DNA of 64,000 nucleotides, taken from NCBI GenBank assembly GCA_017417585.1, contig JAFPYX010000034.1, forward strand, positions 62,001 to 126,000, written 5' to 3'. Below are positions 8,123-19,652 of the stretch, one piece after another (the stretch's first letter is position 1; each line of letters starts with the position of its first letter). The translations under genes were made by a program, and so were the position numbers. The DNA is from Victivallales bacterium (GTDB lineage Bacteria; Verrucomicrobiota; Lentisphaeria; Oligosphaerales; Oligosphaeraceae). The notes below the pieces were generated by a model. The model was given only the letters and a program-made list of their open reading frames with translations. It searched no databases and was not told the origin of the DNA.

Positions 8123-11100
8123 TTGCTCTTCAACGGTCTTTTCGACGACAGCGCGATCAAGTTGGCGGAACAGCAGAGCCGGATTGCGGCGAAGCACATT
8201 GGCGAACTGCGGAACAAGGTTTCCATCGCGAAGAAGGCGGCTGATCTGGGCAAGGACAAGGCGAACATCCAGCAGCTTCGCAAGGAGCTTGGCGTGAATG
8301 TCAAGAACTTCAACGAGGTAAGGTCGAAGCTTGGGGAATGGCAAAAGGAGCTGAACGCCTGGGAGCATTACGACACGAACCCGGAGCTCATCGACCAGAT
8401 CAACCGGGAGCTGGGCGGCGTGGAAGCTCCGAAACCCGCTGCGAAGCCTGAGCCGGTCAAGCAGGAAACTCCAAAACAGCCCAAGCCCGCCAATCCGGAA
8501 GCGACCGAGCAGCCAAAGGCAGAGCAGCCGAAGGCGGAAGTCAAGGCAGAGACTCAACCGGAATTGCCTAATACAGAAGAAACGAACACTCAGGAAGCAG
8601 AAAAAGTCAGCGAGATACAGCGAGACAAACTGAATAGTCCTGAAGAAATCACCGATGAAGACTTCCAGCATCCTCATCGGGATATTGAGTTACCACCGGT
8701 TGCTCTTAAATTGTTAGAATTAATTGGCAAAAAAGCCAAGCCGGTTCTTCTGAAGAAAGAAATTCAAGAGAAAAATCTTTCGCATCATAAAGAAATCACA
8801 CCAGATATTTCAAGGAAAATACTTCAACGTGCTTTGTATTCTGGTGACTTCATTGCCAGAAACCAACCAGTTTCACGCCCGAATTATTGGGTTGCGGTAA
8901 AACTTGACGGTCAAGACAATGCAATTGTTGTTCTTGATATGGAAGAAACAAAAGAAGCCCACGAAATCGTGGGCTGGAGAAAAGTAGATGACCGAGGTCT
9001 TAGTAAGATGGAAAAACAAGCCGTTCGTGAGGGCGGCCAATTCCTCATGACTAAGGATCTTGTTGAATCCCAGGGCAGGCGCGACCGACTTTCTGCTCTT
9101 CCGAACGGCTCTGAAGATACTATAGCATCGAAAAAGGAAATTGCCAATCAAGAGCAAAAGGATAAATCCGGCGTGTCAAAACAAACCACGACTGGTGAGA
9201 GCGTGACCACAGAGCGCATCATGCCGGTGCTGACGGCGCCGGGAAGCCGGGTGTCGCTGGTGGCGGCTTCTCCGGATGGCGAGGGGATTGTCATCCGGCA
9301 CACCCGCCCGGGGCTGGTGAGCTTCTTCATTCCGCAGAAATTGCTGAAGGGCAGGAACAGCGTCTTCGGGACATCTGTCGAGCAGGAGAGTCTGCTTGGC
9401 CGCCGCGAGGCACCCGTGAAGAGGCGCGACCGTTTCAGCCGCTTCCTGGTCACGCAGGAGGACACGGAGGCTCTGCGCAGGGCGGTGGAGCTGATCGAGA
9501 GGAACTACGGACTTGCGCTGGACCCGAAGATGGACGCCGCCGCGGCGGAGAACGTGCAGAAGGCAATGCCAGCAGAGACCGTCCAGGAGACGAAAGCCCA
9601 GGAGAAGGCCGCTCCGACTGAAGCAGAGGAGGATGCCTGGCTTGAATTGCTTGACAGGCTTCCCCGCCACGAAGACATCAATACTCTGGCTGAAGGCGAC
9701 TATGTTGCCTTCAATACTCCTAACGGGAAGAGTTCTTCTGGATTTGTCACAGGCATTGGTCAGAAGAACATCACGGTCAAACGCTGGAATAACAGTTCGC
9801 GGCAATGGGACACTATGACCGTATCCAAGGAAGACTACCGCCAGCACACGTCGTCTTCAGAGTTGGTGGAGAATTTCCGTGGTCAGGCTAACCTGGCCGA
9901 GAAGATTGGGTTTCACTTTCCAGAGGAAATCCAGTCCGCGATTGCGGAAAAGACCACAGACGAGAATCAGGATACGCCTAATCCGCACAGCGACAGCGGC
10001 GAATACAATTCCGAAAGTGGAACTGTTTTCTCATACGTACCCAAGGGTGAATTGCTTAACCGCCTGGAGACAGAGCCGACCGTCAAAGTGTTCCGCGTCA
10101 TGCAGGTAATCGACGGAAAACTCTATCCTCCCATGGCTGGGAAGGTGGGCGGAAAATGGCAAGAACCAGTGAGACTTGGCCAATGGATGCAAGCGGATGA
10201 AAGGCCGGAACTGGTGAAAGACGGGAAATTCAAACTGGACAAGGGAAATGGTTCTTCCATCCAGGCTGCCTACAATCCATATTTCCATACATCTCGTTCG
10301 CCTTTGAATGACCAGTTCAGCTCCGCATACAAACGCGCCAATCTTGTTACCGTTGAATGCGAGGTCCCCCAAAGCGAACTTTCCAGCGGATACAAGGCAG
10401 AAAGCGCAAAGGATACAGTTGGAGAAATGGCATGGCACAGCGGTCCCGTGTCCAGCCAGCTGGCCAGTCTTGGGCAACCGCGCCAGGTGATTCTTTCCCG
10501 TTACGTCAAGGTGAACCGCATCGTGCCGGATTCGGAGGTCGCCTCCATCGTTGCCAAACAGCTGAAGGGAACGAACATTGCCGTACCAGAGGAAGTCGTT
10601 ACGCCGTCGCTGCGGAATGAATTGGAAAAACAGGGAGTGGCAGTTGCGTTGCGACCTGAAACTGTCAATCAGAGATTCAATGAGGAATTAAAACAGTATG
10701 ACAAACTTGATATTGGCCATATCTTCAAGTTAGGATTCCCCGGCCGCCTTTTGCAAGATTACGGCATTCCAAACGAGCCTATCGAATTAAGCAAACGTGT
10801 TATCGAACATAAATCTCAAGACCCTGCACATCCTTATTCTCCACAAGAATTGCAAGGGCTTCCCAATGCCATACAAAAACCACTTGCAATTTTTAAATAC
10901 ATTGATCCTGATAAATATAACCTAATTATTGATTTAACTACTGATGATAAAAATTTCCTCGTAGGCATTCAAATTAACTCGACATATCGCGGCGTTTCTG
11001 TCAACAACATTCGTGGGTTGTTCCCAAAAGATACCGCAGGATGGTTACATTGGATAGAAGAGGATAAGGCGTTATATTTGGATAAAAATAAAGTCCAGGA

Positions 11101-14086
11101 AGTGATTGCCCAATCAGGAACTAATCTCCTCAAGGTGGGCTATCTTGACCTGGACTCTGTTAATAAAATAGTCCAGAATTTTGACAATGCAAGCCATAAA
11201 GTCAAAAAAACTGAATTTTCTTACACTCCTCGCCAATGGAAAGAAATGGACAAGGCATACCTTGACGCGATTCAGCGCGGCGACATGGAGACGGCGAAGC
11301 GGATGGTACGCGAGCGCGAAGCCGAAATGGGCTACAGCAACGACGAGTCCTGGAAGATGGACCACAGGGCGCCGAGCAAAAATGGCGGTGACGTTAGCCT
11401 TGTTGACCTCAAGGACAGCGGTCTTGTCCCGGCTGACTATTGGGATCACCCGGAATGGTACACATCATCTCCAGAAGAACACGAATCCTTCCATATCATC
11501 AAGAATGCATTGGAATTGGCGGAACGCCGCAAGGCGGAGGGAAACGACAGACCTGTGGGTATCAGAATGTACCGAGCGGTGGATAAAACAAAAAACCGTC
11601 TGGAAGGCAATTTCCGCAATGGAGACTGGGTCACTCCGTCACGTGCGTATGCGGAAAACGAAGGACTGGACAATCCCAATGGACATAGAATAATCTCACA
11701 GTATTGTCTTCTGAGAAATCTTTACTGGGACGGCAACAGCATTGCGGAACTTGGCTACGATGACGGGAACGATTATTCGTACAAGGACACGGCGAACAAC
11801 CGCAAGTTGCGCGACGTGGTGACCTATGACGACGACGGGAACGTCATCCCGCTGTCCAAGCGTTTCAACAAGCGCGACGCCGACCTCTCAGGGGCGGACG
11901 CCGTGCGCTTCGACCTGGCCGAACCCGACGAGCGTGCCGCGCGGCTGGAGCAGGCGGAGCGCGAGTACGCCGAGGTGGTGGCAAAATACAGGGGCACGCC
12001 GCAGTGGATGAAGGCCCCCAACGGCGGGGACACGCTCCTCTCCGAGCGGCAGTGGGTGCAGACCCGCACGCCGTCCTTCAAGGCGTGGTTCAGGGACTGG
12101 GAGAACGACCCCGGAAACGCCTCGAAGGTCCTGGACGCCAACGGCGAGCCGCGGGTGGTGTACCACGGGAGCAAATGGAACCCGCTTGCGGAGGCACCGG
12201 GCAAAGCCGTGTTCAGTCAAGGGAAAGTCCGGAATACCTCCGAGGGAGTTGGCTTCTATTTCACCGCCGACAAGTCGATGGCAGACAGCTATGGAACTGC
12301 TGGAGAATACTTCCTCAGCCTGCAAAATCCCGTAGATCCTTTCGGAAAGCTTGATTTGCTTTCAGAAGACGAATTTTACGACATCTCCGAACGCGAAGAC
12401 CTGGATGAAAATGAAATCGACGAAGCCATAAAAGAGGCGAGGAACGAAAAGGTTCGCGCGAAGATGCGAAATATCATTGCCACACTGCAAGCCAAAGGGT
12501 ATCAGTTCTACACTGAAATAGAACGGGATTTCATTGCCACGCTCAATGGCAACTCTACGGTTGAATCTGTGCTGGACACGGCACAGGAGGCAATCGGTTT
12601 TGTCATTGATGAGAATGTGGACAACGAGAAGTTCACAAATGATTTCCGACGCGCGGAAATAGAAGAATTTGGCATTGACGGCTATGTCAGCAGGAACTAT
12701 GGCGATGGCGCAGGAGCCTTCGTCGCCTTCCTCCCCAACCAGGTCAAGAGCGCAACGGACAACGTCGGCACCTACTCCGGCAGCGAGGCCGACGTCCGGT
12801 TCTCCTACACGCGGCATAGCCAGGTTAATCCGATAAGGGAAGACGGCATGACGCAGCGGGAATACGAGGCGTTTGCCAAAAGCAAGCTCTTCCGAAGCAA
12901 GACGAGAAAAGTCCTCCAGACGCAAGCGGAGACGCACATCGAGCGCATGGGCGGGTATCGCTCCGCGCTGTCCTCCGTGCTGTCCGGAGACTACAAGTTC
13001 AACAGCGACATCGGCCACATGGTCGGGCAGATACTTCTCAATTCGCCGGAATACAAGGAGCTTTCAGCCGAGAAGCGAGCAAAGGTGGCCGCGATCTACA
13101 TGGAATCCGGCAAGGAAGCTGGACGTGCGCTTGCCGCGCGTCGCCTGGTCAACCTTGACGTAGAGGACATCGGCTCCATCCGTGCGGCAATTACCGCATG
13201 GGTGACACATACGCAGGCCAAAAATCCCAAGCTGGACGTTATCCAGCAGCTTCGGGACAAAGTTGGCATTGATCCGACCATGATTCCTGAAGAATACGCA
13301 GAGGATCCCGCCAAGCTGGACAGGCTGCTGCGGGATTACTCCGCAGCAATGGCAAATAAATGGGACAAAATGTATGAATGGTGGGTGAATTCCATCCTAT
13401 CGGCTCCGACTACGCACATGGCAAACACCATCGGGAATGCTGGCAACATGCTTTACGAGCTTGGCATCAAGCGATTCGTAGAGGCATCTGTGAACCTCAT
13501 CGTGAGGAACCCGCAGGGCGCGACATTTGGGGAAATGAAGCACATGTGGAAAGCCTTGAATTGGAAACAGGCTTGGCAGGCGGCCAAGATTGCCTTTGAC
13601 CGAGAGGTGCTTACAGAGAACGGGAAATTCAACGAGAACGACCTTCGCGGTCCCGCGATTGAAGGCATGAAAGGACGAATCATCCGAATGCCCGGGCGTT
13701 ATCTCCGAGCTGCGGACCAGCTCATCAAGGCACTTGTCCGGCCAATTGAAGCAACCGCAATGGCCTACAGGGAAGGCACGCACAATGGTCTTAGGGGAAA
13801 GGAACTGAACGACTATATCCAGCACCAGCTTGAAGACTTGAATTCCACGGCGAACGAATTCGGCCGGCAGCGCGCGTTGGAGCTAACCTTTAACGAAGAG
13901 CCAGGCGCGGCGGTCAATGCCATAATCCAGATGCGTCTCCGGGGACAGTCACCGTTTTTCGTTCTCCGGGGACAGTCACCATTTTCCGTGGTGTGCCCCG
14001 TCATCGTTTGCGCTCATCGCTGGAAGGCAGCCTCGGAAAACAAGCACCTTGTCACCTGCCGCAGAACATCTGCCAGTAGCCCATGA
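8123..14086 (+). pseudogene. Phage/ICE large polyvalent protein remnant (barnase/MuF-C, ART and LPD38-like domains)
   Basis: The open frame of 1987 residues is the body of a multi-domain polyvalent protein of the kind phages and conjugative elements inject with their DNA. Visible modules are: a coiled-coil and Pro/Ala/Glu-rich linker (about 20-200), a first barnase/EndoU-like domain (about 230-315), an uncharacterised polyvalent domain with MAWHSGPVSSQL (about 650-830), a MuF C-terminal-like domain (about 900-1010) and an ART-like segment with FRNGDWVTPSRAYAENEG (about 1140-1240). A recognisable ADP-ribosyltransferase ART-PolyVal domain follows (about 1330-1560; VVYHGS, GFYFTADKSMADSYG, NQVKSATDN), then an LPD38-like helical domain (about 1750-1937; SAPTTHMANTIGNAGN). 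The last 50 residues are translated island repeat and unrelated sequence, so the true 3' end is lost. The 5' end is broken by an in-frame TAG. No other phage genes are nearby. Confidence 0.8.
13941..13981. repeat. Two GGGGACAGTCACC repeats at the right edge of the phage remnant
   Basis: Copies at 13941-13954 (followed by TTTTTC) and 13968-13981 (GGGGACAGTCACCA) interrupt the polyvalent frame, which is translated through them as RGQSPFFVLRGQSPFS. They are direct repeats of the copy at 7818. Confidence 0.9.
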
Positions 14087-15443
14087 TGAATATAGCTAAT
14101 ATGATAATGGGCAGTAGGTAATTACAGCAATAGAAAATCCAATCTGGAAGCCGCCACTTCTGGCCGGCTTCCAACTCGGCGAGGAACCGCGTCTTCCCCC
14201 AGCCGGCCCTGCAGAACGCGAAGATGCAGAGGCAGAGCGAACCCAGCGGGAGGAGATTCTGGCTGACGATGAAGTCCTCGAAGTCCAGGATGGTGGACTC
14301 GCCGCCCAGCGGACGGCATCCCTTCCAGAGGTTGTATCCGAAGACGCATGGCAACGAGAGGGCCGCCACGGCAATTCCCACGGCGAGGGTGGCGGTTTTG
14401 CGTCCGAGGCGGTGTTCATCCTGCAGATATGCGATAAGGTTTTCGAAGACGGCGACGATGGTGGTGAGCGCGGCCAAAGACATGAAGATGAAGAAGATCA
14501 TCCCCAGAATGCGTCCCAGCCTCATCCCATGGAAGGCGTTGGGGAGCGATACGAAGAGTAGACCGGGACCCGACGCCACATCCACGCCGTAGCTCTTGCA
14601 GATGGGGAAGATGATGAGCCCTGCGCACAGCGCGACAAAGGTATCCAGCGCGATAATCCACGCGCATTCCACCGCGAGGGGCTTTTTCCAGCTGAGATAG
14701 CTTCCAAAGATGGTCATCGAGCCGATGCCAAGGCTCAAGGTGAAGAAGGCCTGCCCCATGGCGGCGAAGAGGGTCTCCAGTGGCTTCTGGGTGAAGTGCT
14801 CCCAGTTGGGGCTGAGGTAGAAGGACAGCCCCTCGCGCGCGCCGGGCGTGGTGAGGGCGTAGCCGGCCAGCAGGACCATCAGCACAAGCAACGCGCCCAT
14901 CATGTATTTGACGACCTGCTCGACGCCTTTCTTCAAGCCGAACCAGCAGATGACGGCGCCCAGAGCGACCGCCAGGAGCATATATGCCGCTGAGCGTCCG
15001 GGCGAGGCGATAAGTTCACCGAAGAAGGCTTTGAATTCGTCCGGTGTGGCGCAGTTGGCCAGAGCTCCCCGCGCATAATAGCCCGCGTAGGAAAAGAGCC
15101 ACCCGGAGACGGTGGTGTAGTAGATCATCAGCACCAGGCAGCCGCCAATCATGATCCGTGCCAGCCAGACCCAGGCACGGTGGTGACGGGCAGCCAGGTT
15201 GCGGAAGGAGCCGACCAGGTTCGCCTGGCCCGCGCGTCCCACGGCCATTTCGGTCATCAGGATGGGAAAACCCAGTATGACGAGAAAGAACAGGTACAAG
15301 AAGACGAAAATCCCGCCGCCATATTGTCCGACAATGAAGGGGAAACGCCAGACGTTGCCTAGCCCGATGGCGCATCCGGCGGAGAGGAAGATGAACCCCA
15401 GGCGGCTGGCCAGGGTCTCGCGGTTGTTGGTTGACTCTGTCAT
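14052..15443 (-). CDS. Sodium-dependent transporter, NSS/SNF family
   Basis: This 463-residue integral membrane protein shows the neurotransmitter:sodium symporter signature at its N terminus: residues 12-40 contain GFIFLSAGCAIGLGNVWRFP followed by GGGIFVFLYL, and about eleven or twelve hydrophobic helices follow. Bacterial members such as LeuT, Tyt1 and MhsT import amino acids with Na+. The exact substrate cannot be read from the sequence. A TATATT box lies about 70 bases upstream. The 3' end overlaps the meaningless tail of the polyvalent remnant by 35 bases, which marks the right boundary of the accessory island. Confidence 0.93.
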   Translation of the reverse strand: MTESTNNRETLASRLGFIFLSAGCAIGLGNVWRFPFIVGQYGGGIFVFLYLFFLVILGFPILMTEMAVGRAGQANLVGSFRNLAARHHRAWVWLARIMIGGCLVLMIYYTTVSGWLFSYAGYYARGALANCATPDEFKAFFGELIASPGRSAAYMLLAVALGAVICWFGLKKGVEQVVKYMMGALLVLMVLLAGYALTTPGAREGLSFYLSPNWEHFTQKPLETLFAAMGQAFFTLSLGIGSMTIFGSYLSWKKPLAVECAWIIALDTFVALCAGLIIFPICKSYGVDVASGPGLLFVSLPNAFHGMRLGRILGMIFFIFMSLAALTTIVAVFENLIAYLQDEHRLGRKTATLAVGIAVAALSLPCVFGYNLWKGCRPLGGESTILDFEDFIVSQNLLPLGSLCLCIFAFCRAGWGKTRFLAELEAGQKWRLPDWIFYCCNYLLPIIILAIFIMGYWQMFCGR

Positions 15444-15511
15444 AATGCGAAATACGCAGTCGTTGCTGTAAAAGGAGGCACTGCCAAGCTTCGGTACGGC
15501 GGCATGAATGC

Positions 15512-15519
15512 AAAATATA
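15512..15519 (-). promoter_or_regulatory. Candidate -10 box (TATATTTT) for the NSS transporter
   Basis: On the minus strand the sequence reads CTCTATATTTTGC, one of a set of TATATTAT-like boxes found upstream of many genes here. No -35 element is evident. Confidence 0.4.
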
Positions 15520-15563
15520 GAGCTTTTTTCAAAAGTTTTCTCCGAAATAATTATAGTACATGC

Positions 15564-16532
15564 ATGATGCAGATTGTAATGCCGATTTTTTTCATCGCCA
15601 TCGCGCTGGTGGCGCTCTATTATGGCGCGGAATGGCTGGTAGATGGCGGTTCCGGAATTGCCCTGCGCCTGAAGATCAGCCCGATGGTCATCGGCCTGAC
15701 ACTGGTGGCTTGCGCGACCAGCGCGCCGGAACTCACGGTGAGCCTGGACTCCGCCTGGCAGGGGCTGGACGGCATGGCGCTGGGAAATGTCATCGGCTCG
15801 AATATCTGCAATATCGCACTGATCTTGGGACTGACGGCGCTGGTCAAGCCAATCGCCGTGAATTTCTCCATCTTCCGCCTGGAGATGCCGCTGATGCTGC
15901 TGGCGACCGTGCTGCTGGCGGCACTGACGTATTTTTGCGGCGGGGTATCCCGTCTGCCCGCCATGGCGATGCTGACGCTGCTAGGGGCCTATATGTGGTG
16001 GAATGTCCACCAGGCACGACGCGGCAAGGAACCCGCGGATGCGTCGCAGGAGGTGGAAGTCCCCCGGAAGCTCCGTCCGGCATGGCAGTATCTTCTGCTG
16101 GCGCTGGCGGGGCTGGTCTTCCTGGTGGGTGGCGGGAAGCTCTTTGTGGCGGGCGCTGTCGAGCTGGCACGGCTGATGCATGTCAGCGAGACCGTCATCG
16201 GCCTGACGATTGTCGCCGTGGGCACCAGCCTCCCCGAATTGGCGACGAGCCTGGTGGCGGCGCTGAAAGGAGAGCAGGATTTGGCAATCGGCAATGTCGT
16301 CGGCTCGAATGTCTTCAACATCCTCTGCATTGTCGGGCTGACGGCCGCCATCCGTCCATTGAAGGCAATGGATATCACCCTCGTGGATCTGGCGACCATG
16401 CTGGCCGCGACTTTCCTGTTGCCGCCGATGATGCTCACCGACCGGAAGATTTCACGTCCGGAAGGCGCGCTGCTGTTGTTGATATATGTGGGATATCTGG
16501 TGGTGCTGGTGAAAGCCGCAACCGGCGCCTAG
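15564..16532 (+). CDS. Calcium/sodium antiporter, CaCA family (YrbG-like)
   Basis: About 322 residues with the two inverted alpha-repeats that define cation/Ca2+ exchangers. Alpha-1 contains GLTLVACATSAPELTVS and GNVIGSNICNI (from about residue 44). Alpha-2 contains GLTIVAVGTSLPELATS and GNVVGSNVFNI (from about residue 213). The glutamates of the two PEL motifs and the GSN motifs are the ion-binding elements known from the family. It probably exports Ca2+ or exchanges it for Na+ across the inner membrane. The open frame begins at 15504, but the first 20 residues are not conserved-looking; adjacent ATGs at 15564 and 15567, or one at 15579, fit the usual N terminus better. No clear Shine-Dalgarno decides between them. 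Confidence 0.92.
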   Translation: MMQIVMPIFFIAIALVALYYGAEWLVDGGSGIALRLKISPMVIGLTLVACATSAPELTVSLDSAWQGLDGMALGNVIGSNICNIALILGLTALVKPIAVNFSIFRLEMPLMLLATVLLAALTYFCGGVSRLPAMAMLTLLGAYMWWNVHQARRGKEPADASQEVEVPRKLRPAWQYLLLALAGLVFLVGGGKLFVAGAVELARLMHVSETVIGLTIVAVGTSLPELATSLVAALKGEQDLAIGNVVGSNVFNILCIVGLTAAIRPLKAMDITLVDLATMLAATFLLPPMMLTDRKISRPEGALLLLIYVGYLVVLVKAATGA

Positions 16533-16646
16533 CAATCTGGACATGGATAATTTGCTGCTTTCCCCAGCGAAGGGCGCGCTGGCTTGCCGTACCGAAGCCT
16601 TCAGGGCGAAGGCAGGAGCGCACCCCCCGCTTTTGCACACGCCAAA

Positions 16647-17906
16647 TTAGAAGGAAAGCCTCAGCAGGATTGCGTGGCCTGGTGCCACGAAGGCGTCCTC
16701 GCCATAGAAGGATGACGGTGCTCCGGGGAGGAACGCACCCGCCTTGAAGGGCGAGCAGACCTGGATGGTCGCGGGGGCGTTTCGCCACTGGATGTTGTTC
16801 AGGTTCGCACTGCGCTTCAAGTCCTTGTTGAGAATCATCACGTAGATGTCTCCGTTGGCGGTGTCGCGGAATTCGCCAACGGCAAGTGCCAGACTCGTGT
16901 CGCCAGGTCCCGTGACCAGACTGTCGGTCGGCGCGGGGTCCTCGCCCGCCATCGGCTTGCCCGGCTGGAAATGATACACAGAGGTGGATTCCAGGCGGTT
17001 CAGGACGGGAGCCAGGATATGCACGCTGTCATTGACCGCCTTGATGTGATACCAGGTCGGGTTCCTGTTGCCCAGCTGGTCCACGGGACCTCCGCGGTAG
17101 TTCGTGCGCGGCGGCGGCCAGTAGTTGAAATACTGGATGCCCTTGGCGCCGTAGAGCAGTGCGCCATAGACCTCGAAGAAGAGGTCGTCCTCCGACGGGA
17201 TGCGGTAGTTCATGTGTGCGGTCGCCAGCACGCACGCCTGGAAGGGCAGGCCGTTGCGCAGTGTGACTTCGCGGAACTCCTTGAGCTGCGCCCAGTGGTC
17301 GGCGCGAAGCGATCCGTCGTCCATCAGCGTGTAGTTGTCGTAGCCGACCCAGGCGGGCTGGCAGGCGTCGATGTAGCGCTGAACATAGTCGGAGTAGGAG
17401 TCGGCCTGGAGATCGCGGGGATTGACGGTGATCGGCAGCAGGTTCAGATACCATGGGGCGCCCGGGGCCTGCGCCTTGATTTCACGGACCGCCTTGGCGA
17501 GATAGGGGAAGTGGACGGCGGTCGGCTCGTCCGTGACGAAATATCCGTAGATTCCCGGAAGGTCGCGATAGCTTTCGAGGTCCTTGGCGACGGCCTCCTG
17601 GTACACTGCATCGTCTTCGACATGCGCCTGCCAGGTCTGGTTGGCCTTGCCCATGTACGCCCAGCAGTAGAGTCCGTCCACCTGTCCGATCATCCGGATG
17701 TAGTTATGATTCCCGAAGATGCCTGCGATATTGAAGCCTGCGTCGGCCATCTCCTGGAAGAACTCCACAGTGAAGGTTCCCTGGAACTCGCCATCGACAT
17801 CCCATCCCATGATCGGGAAGAAGTCCGGGTCGCCGGGCTTGGGTCTGGGAGCCGCAAAGACAATCAAGGCAACTAGCAAGGGCAGGGCAAAGAGGAGTTT
17901 TTTCAT
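16647..17906 (-). CDS. Secreted TIM-barrel glycoside-hydrolase-like protein of unknown specificity
   Basis: The 419-residue product starts at the ATG at 17906, giving a classic signal peptide (MKKLLFALPLLVALIVFAAP). The open frame runs 48 codons further upstream but would then cross the tRNA-Ser gene. After the signal peptide comes a TIM-barrel-like region with repeated aromatic motifs, including GIYGYFVTDEPT (a plausible acid/base region), AWVGYDNYTL and GIQYFNYWPP, then a C-terminal beta-rich part. It resembles glycosidase-related proteins of PVC bacteria, but I cannot assign a family or a substrate. It is paralogous to the lipoprotein that begins at 63493, which shares the PGDP..FPI..W start and the following segments. 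It converges with the CaCA exchanger. Confidence 0.75.
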   Translation of the reverse strand: MKKLLFALPLLVALIVFAAPRPKPGDPDFFPIMGWDVDGEFQGTFTVEFFQEMADAGFNIAGIFGNHNYIRMIGQVDGLYCWAYMGKANQTWQAHVEDDAVYQEAVAKDLESYRDLPGIYGYFVTDEPTAVHFPYLAKAVREIKAQAPGAPWYLNLLPITVNPRDLQADSYSDYVQRYIDACQPAWVGYDNYTLMDDGSLRADHWAQLKEFREVTLRNGLPFQACVLATAHMNYRIPSEDDLFFEVYGALLYGAKGIQYFNYWPPPRTNYRGGPVDQLGNRNPTWYHIKAVNDSVHILAPVLNRLESTSVYHFQPGKPMAGEDPAPTDSLVTGPGDTSLALAVGEFRDTANGDIYVMILNKDLKRSANLNNIQWRNAPATIQVCSPFKAGAFLPGAPSSFYGEDAFVAPGHAILLRLSF

Positions 17907-17932
17907 GGTTGTCTCTAGGTGATTTAATGGGG

Positions 17933-17961
17933 AAAAAAAAGGCCGCTTATTGAAGGCGGCC
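17933..17961 (-). terminator. Rho-independent terminator of tRNA-Ser
   Basis: On the minus strand GGCCGC (17961-17956) pairs with GCGGCC (17946-17941) and is followed by eight T (17940-17933). It lies 14 bases after the tRNA-Ser 3' end. Confidence 0.9.
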
Positions 17962-17970
17962 AGGAAAGAA

Positions 17971-18064
<94 letters not shown>

Positions 18065-18241
18065 GATGAAGATGAATCCGCGCAACAAACGCGGAGCCGA
18101 ATTTTCAGCATGTTTGTTTACTATAACCGCCTTTTCGGGTTCTTCAAGCCCGCCGAAATTATTTCGCCCCCGGAACGACCGTGCCGAATGCGAATTGCCG
18201 TGAAATGTCCGGGAAAAGATGACGGGAGCGGAAAGATGCAT

Positions 18242-18247
18242 TATATT
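18242..18247 (+). promoter_or_regulatory. Candidate -10 box (TATATT) for GAPDH
   Basis: The sequence GCATTATATTAAGC lies about 70 bases upstream of the GAPDH start codon and matches the TATATTAT-like box recurring in this window. Confidence 0.4.
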
Positions 18248-18262
18248 AAGCGTCCGGTTTGA

Positions 18263-19354
<1,092 letters not shown>

Positions 19355-19384
19355 TCTTCGCTGAGACGACACGCTGACTCATTA

Positions 19385-19420
19385 CGCGCCGCACTGGGAC
19401 ACCCCGTTGCGGCGCGTTTT
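19385..19420 (+). terminator. Rho-independent terminator after GAPDH
   Basis: CGCGCCGC (19385-19392) pairs perfectly with GCGGCGCG (19409-19416), followed by TTTTCGTT. Confidence 0.88.
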
Positions 19421-19476
19421 CGTTGATGCGGGAAGGCACCATGCTTGAGAATGGCGGGGAAATTCCCAAACGGCTC

Positions 19477-19484
19477 TATATTAT
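19477..19484 (+). promoter_or_regulatory. Candidate -10 box (TATATTAT) for glnN
   Basis: GGCTCTATATTATC matches the recurrent box of this genome. A start site 6-8 bases downstream would put the 5' end of the transcript almost exactly at the first base of the structured element at 19486. Confidence 0.5.
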
Positions 19485-19485
19485 C

Positions 19486-19590
19486 ACCTGGATCCGTGAA
19501 TTGTGGATGGATGTACTGTCGGCGCCCGCCGACAGAAAATGCGTTGTGCCGGCGTCTCGCCAGCACAGAGTAAAATTCTCGGATCCAGGT
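19486..19590 (+). promoter_or_regulatory. Candidate structured 5' leader of glnN (three-way junction)
   Basis: An outer stem of 17 bp (19486-19502 with 19574-19590; ACCTGGATCCG pairs perfectly with CGGATCCAGGT, then one mismatch, then GAATT with AATTC) encloses two hairpins. Hairpin 1 is CTGTCGGC-GCCC-GCCGACAG (19516-19535, perfect). Hairpin 2 is TGTGCCGGCG-TCT-CGCCAGCACA (19545-19567, 9 of 10 pairs). The glnN start is 62 bases downstream. It could be a cis-regulatory RNA or a mobile palindromic repeat. A related arrangement occurs at 57984-58086. Confidence 0.55.
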
Positions 19591-19652
19591 ATCAGTGATT
19601 CCAATGCACGGCGTTGCCGTGCCCCCTTGTCCCGTACCGTACGGAGATTGCA

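Noticed and set aside
19486-19590. Known glutamine riboswitch
   Set aside because: The element lacks by eye the short conserved core expected of glnA-type or downstream-peptide motifs and is dominated by long helices. I keep it as an unassigned element.
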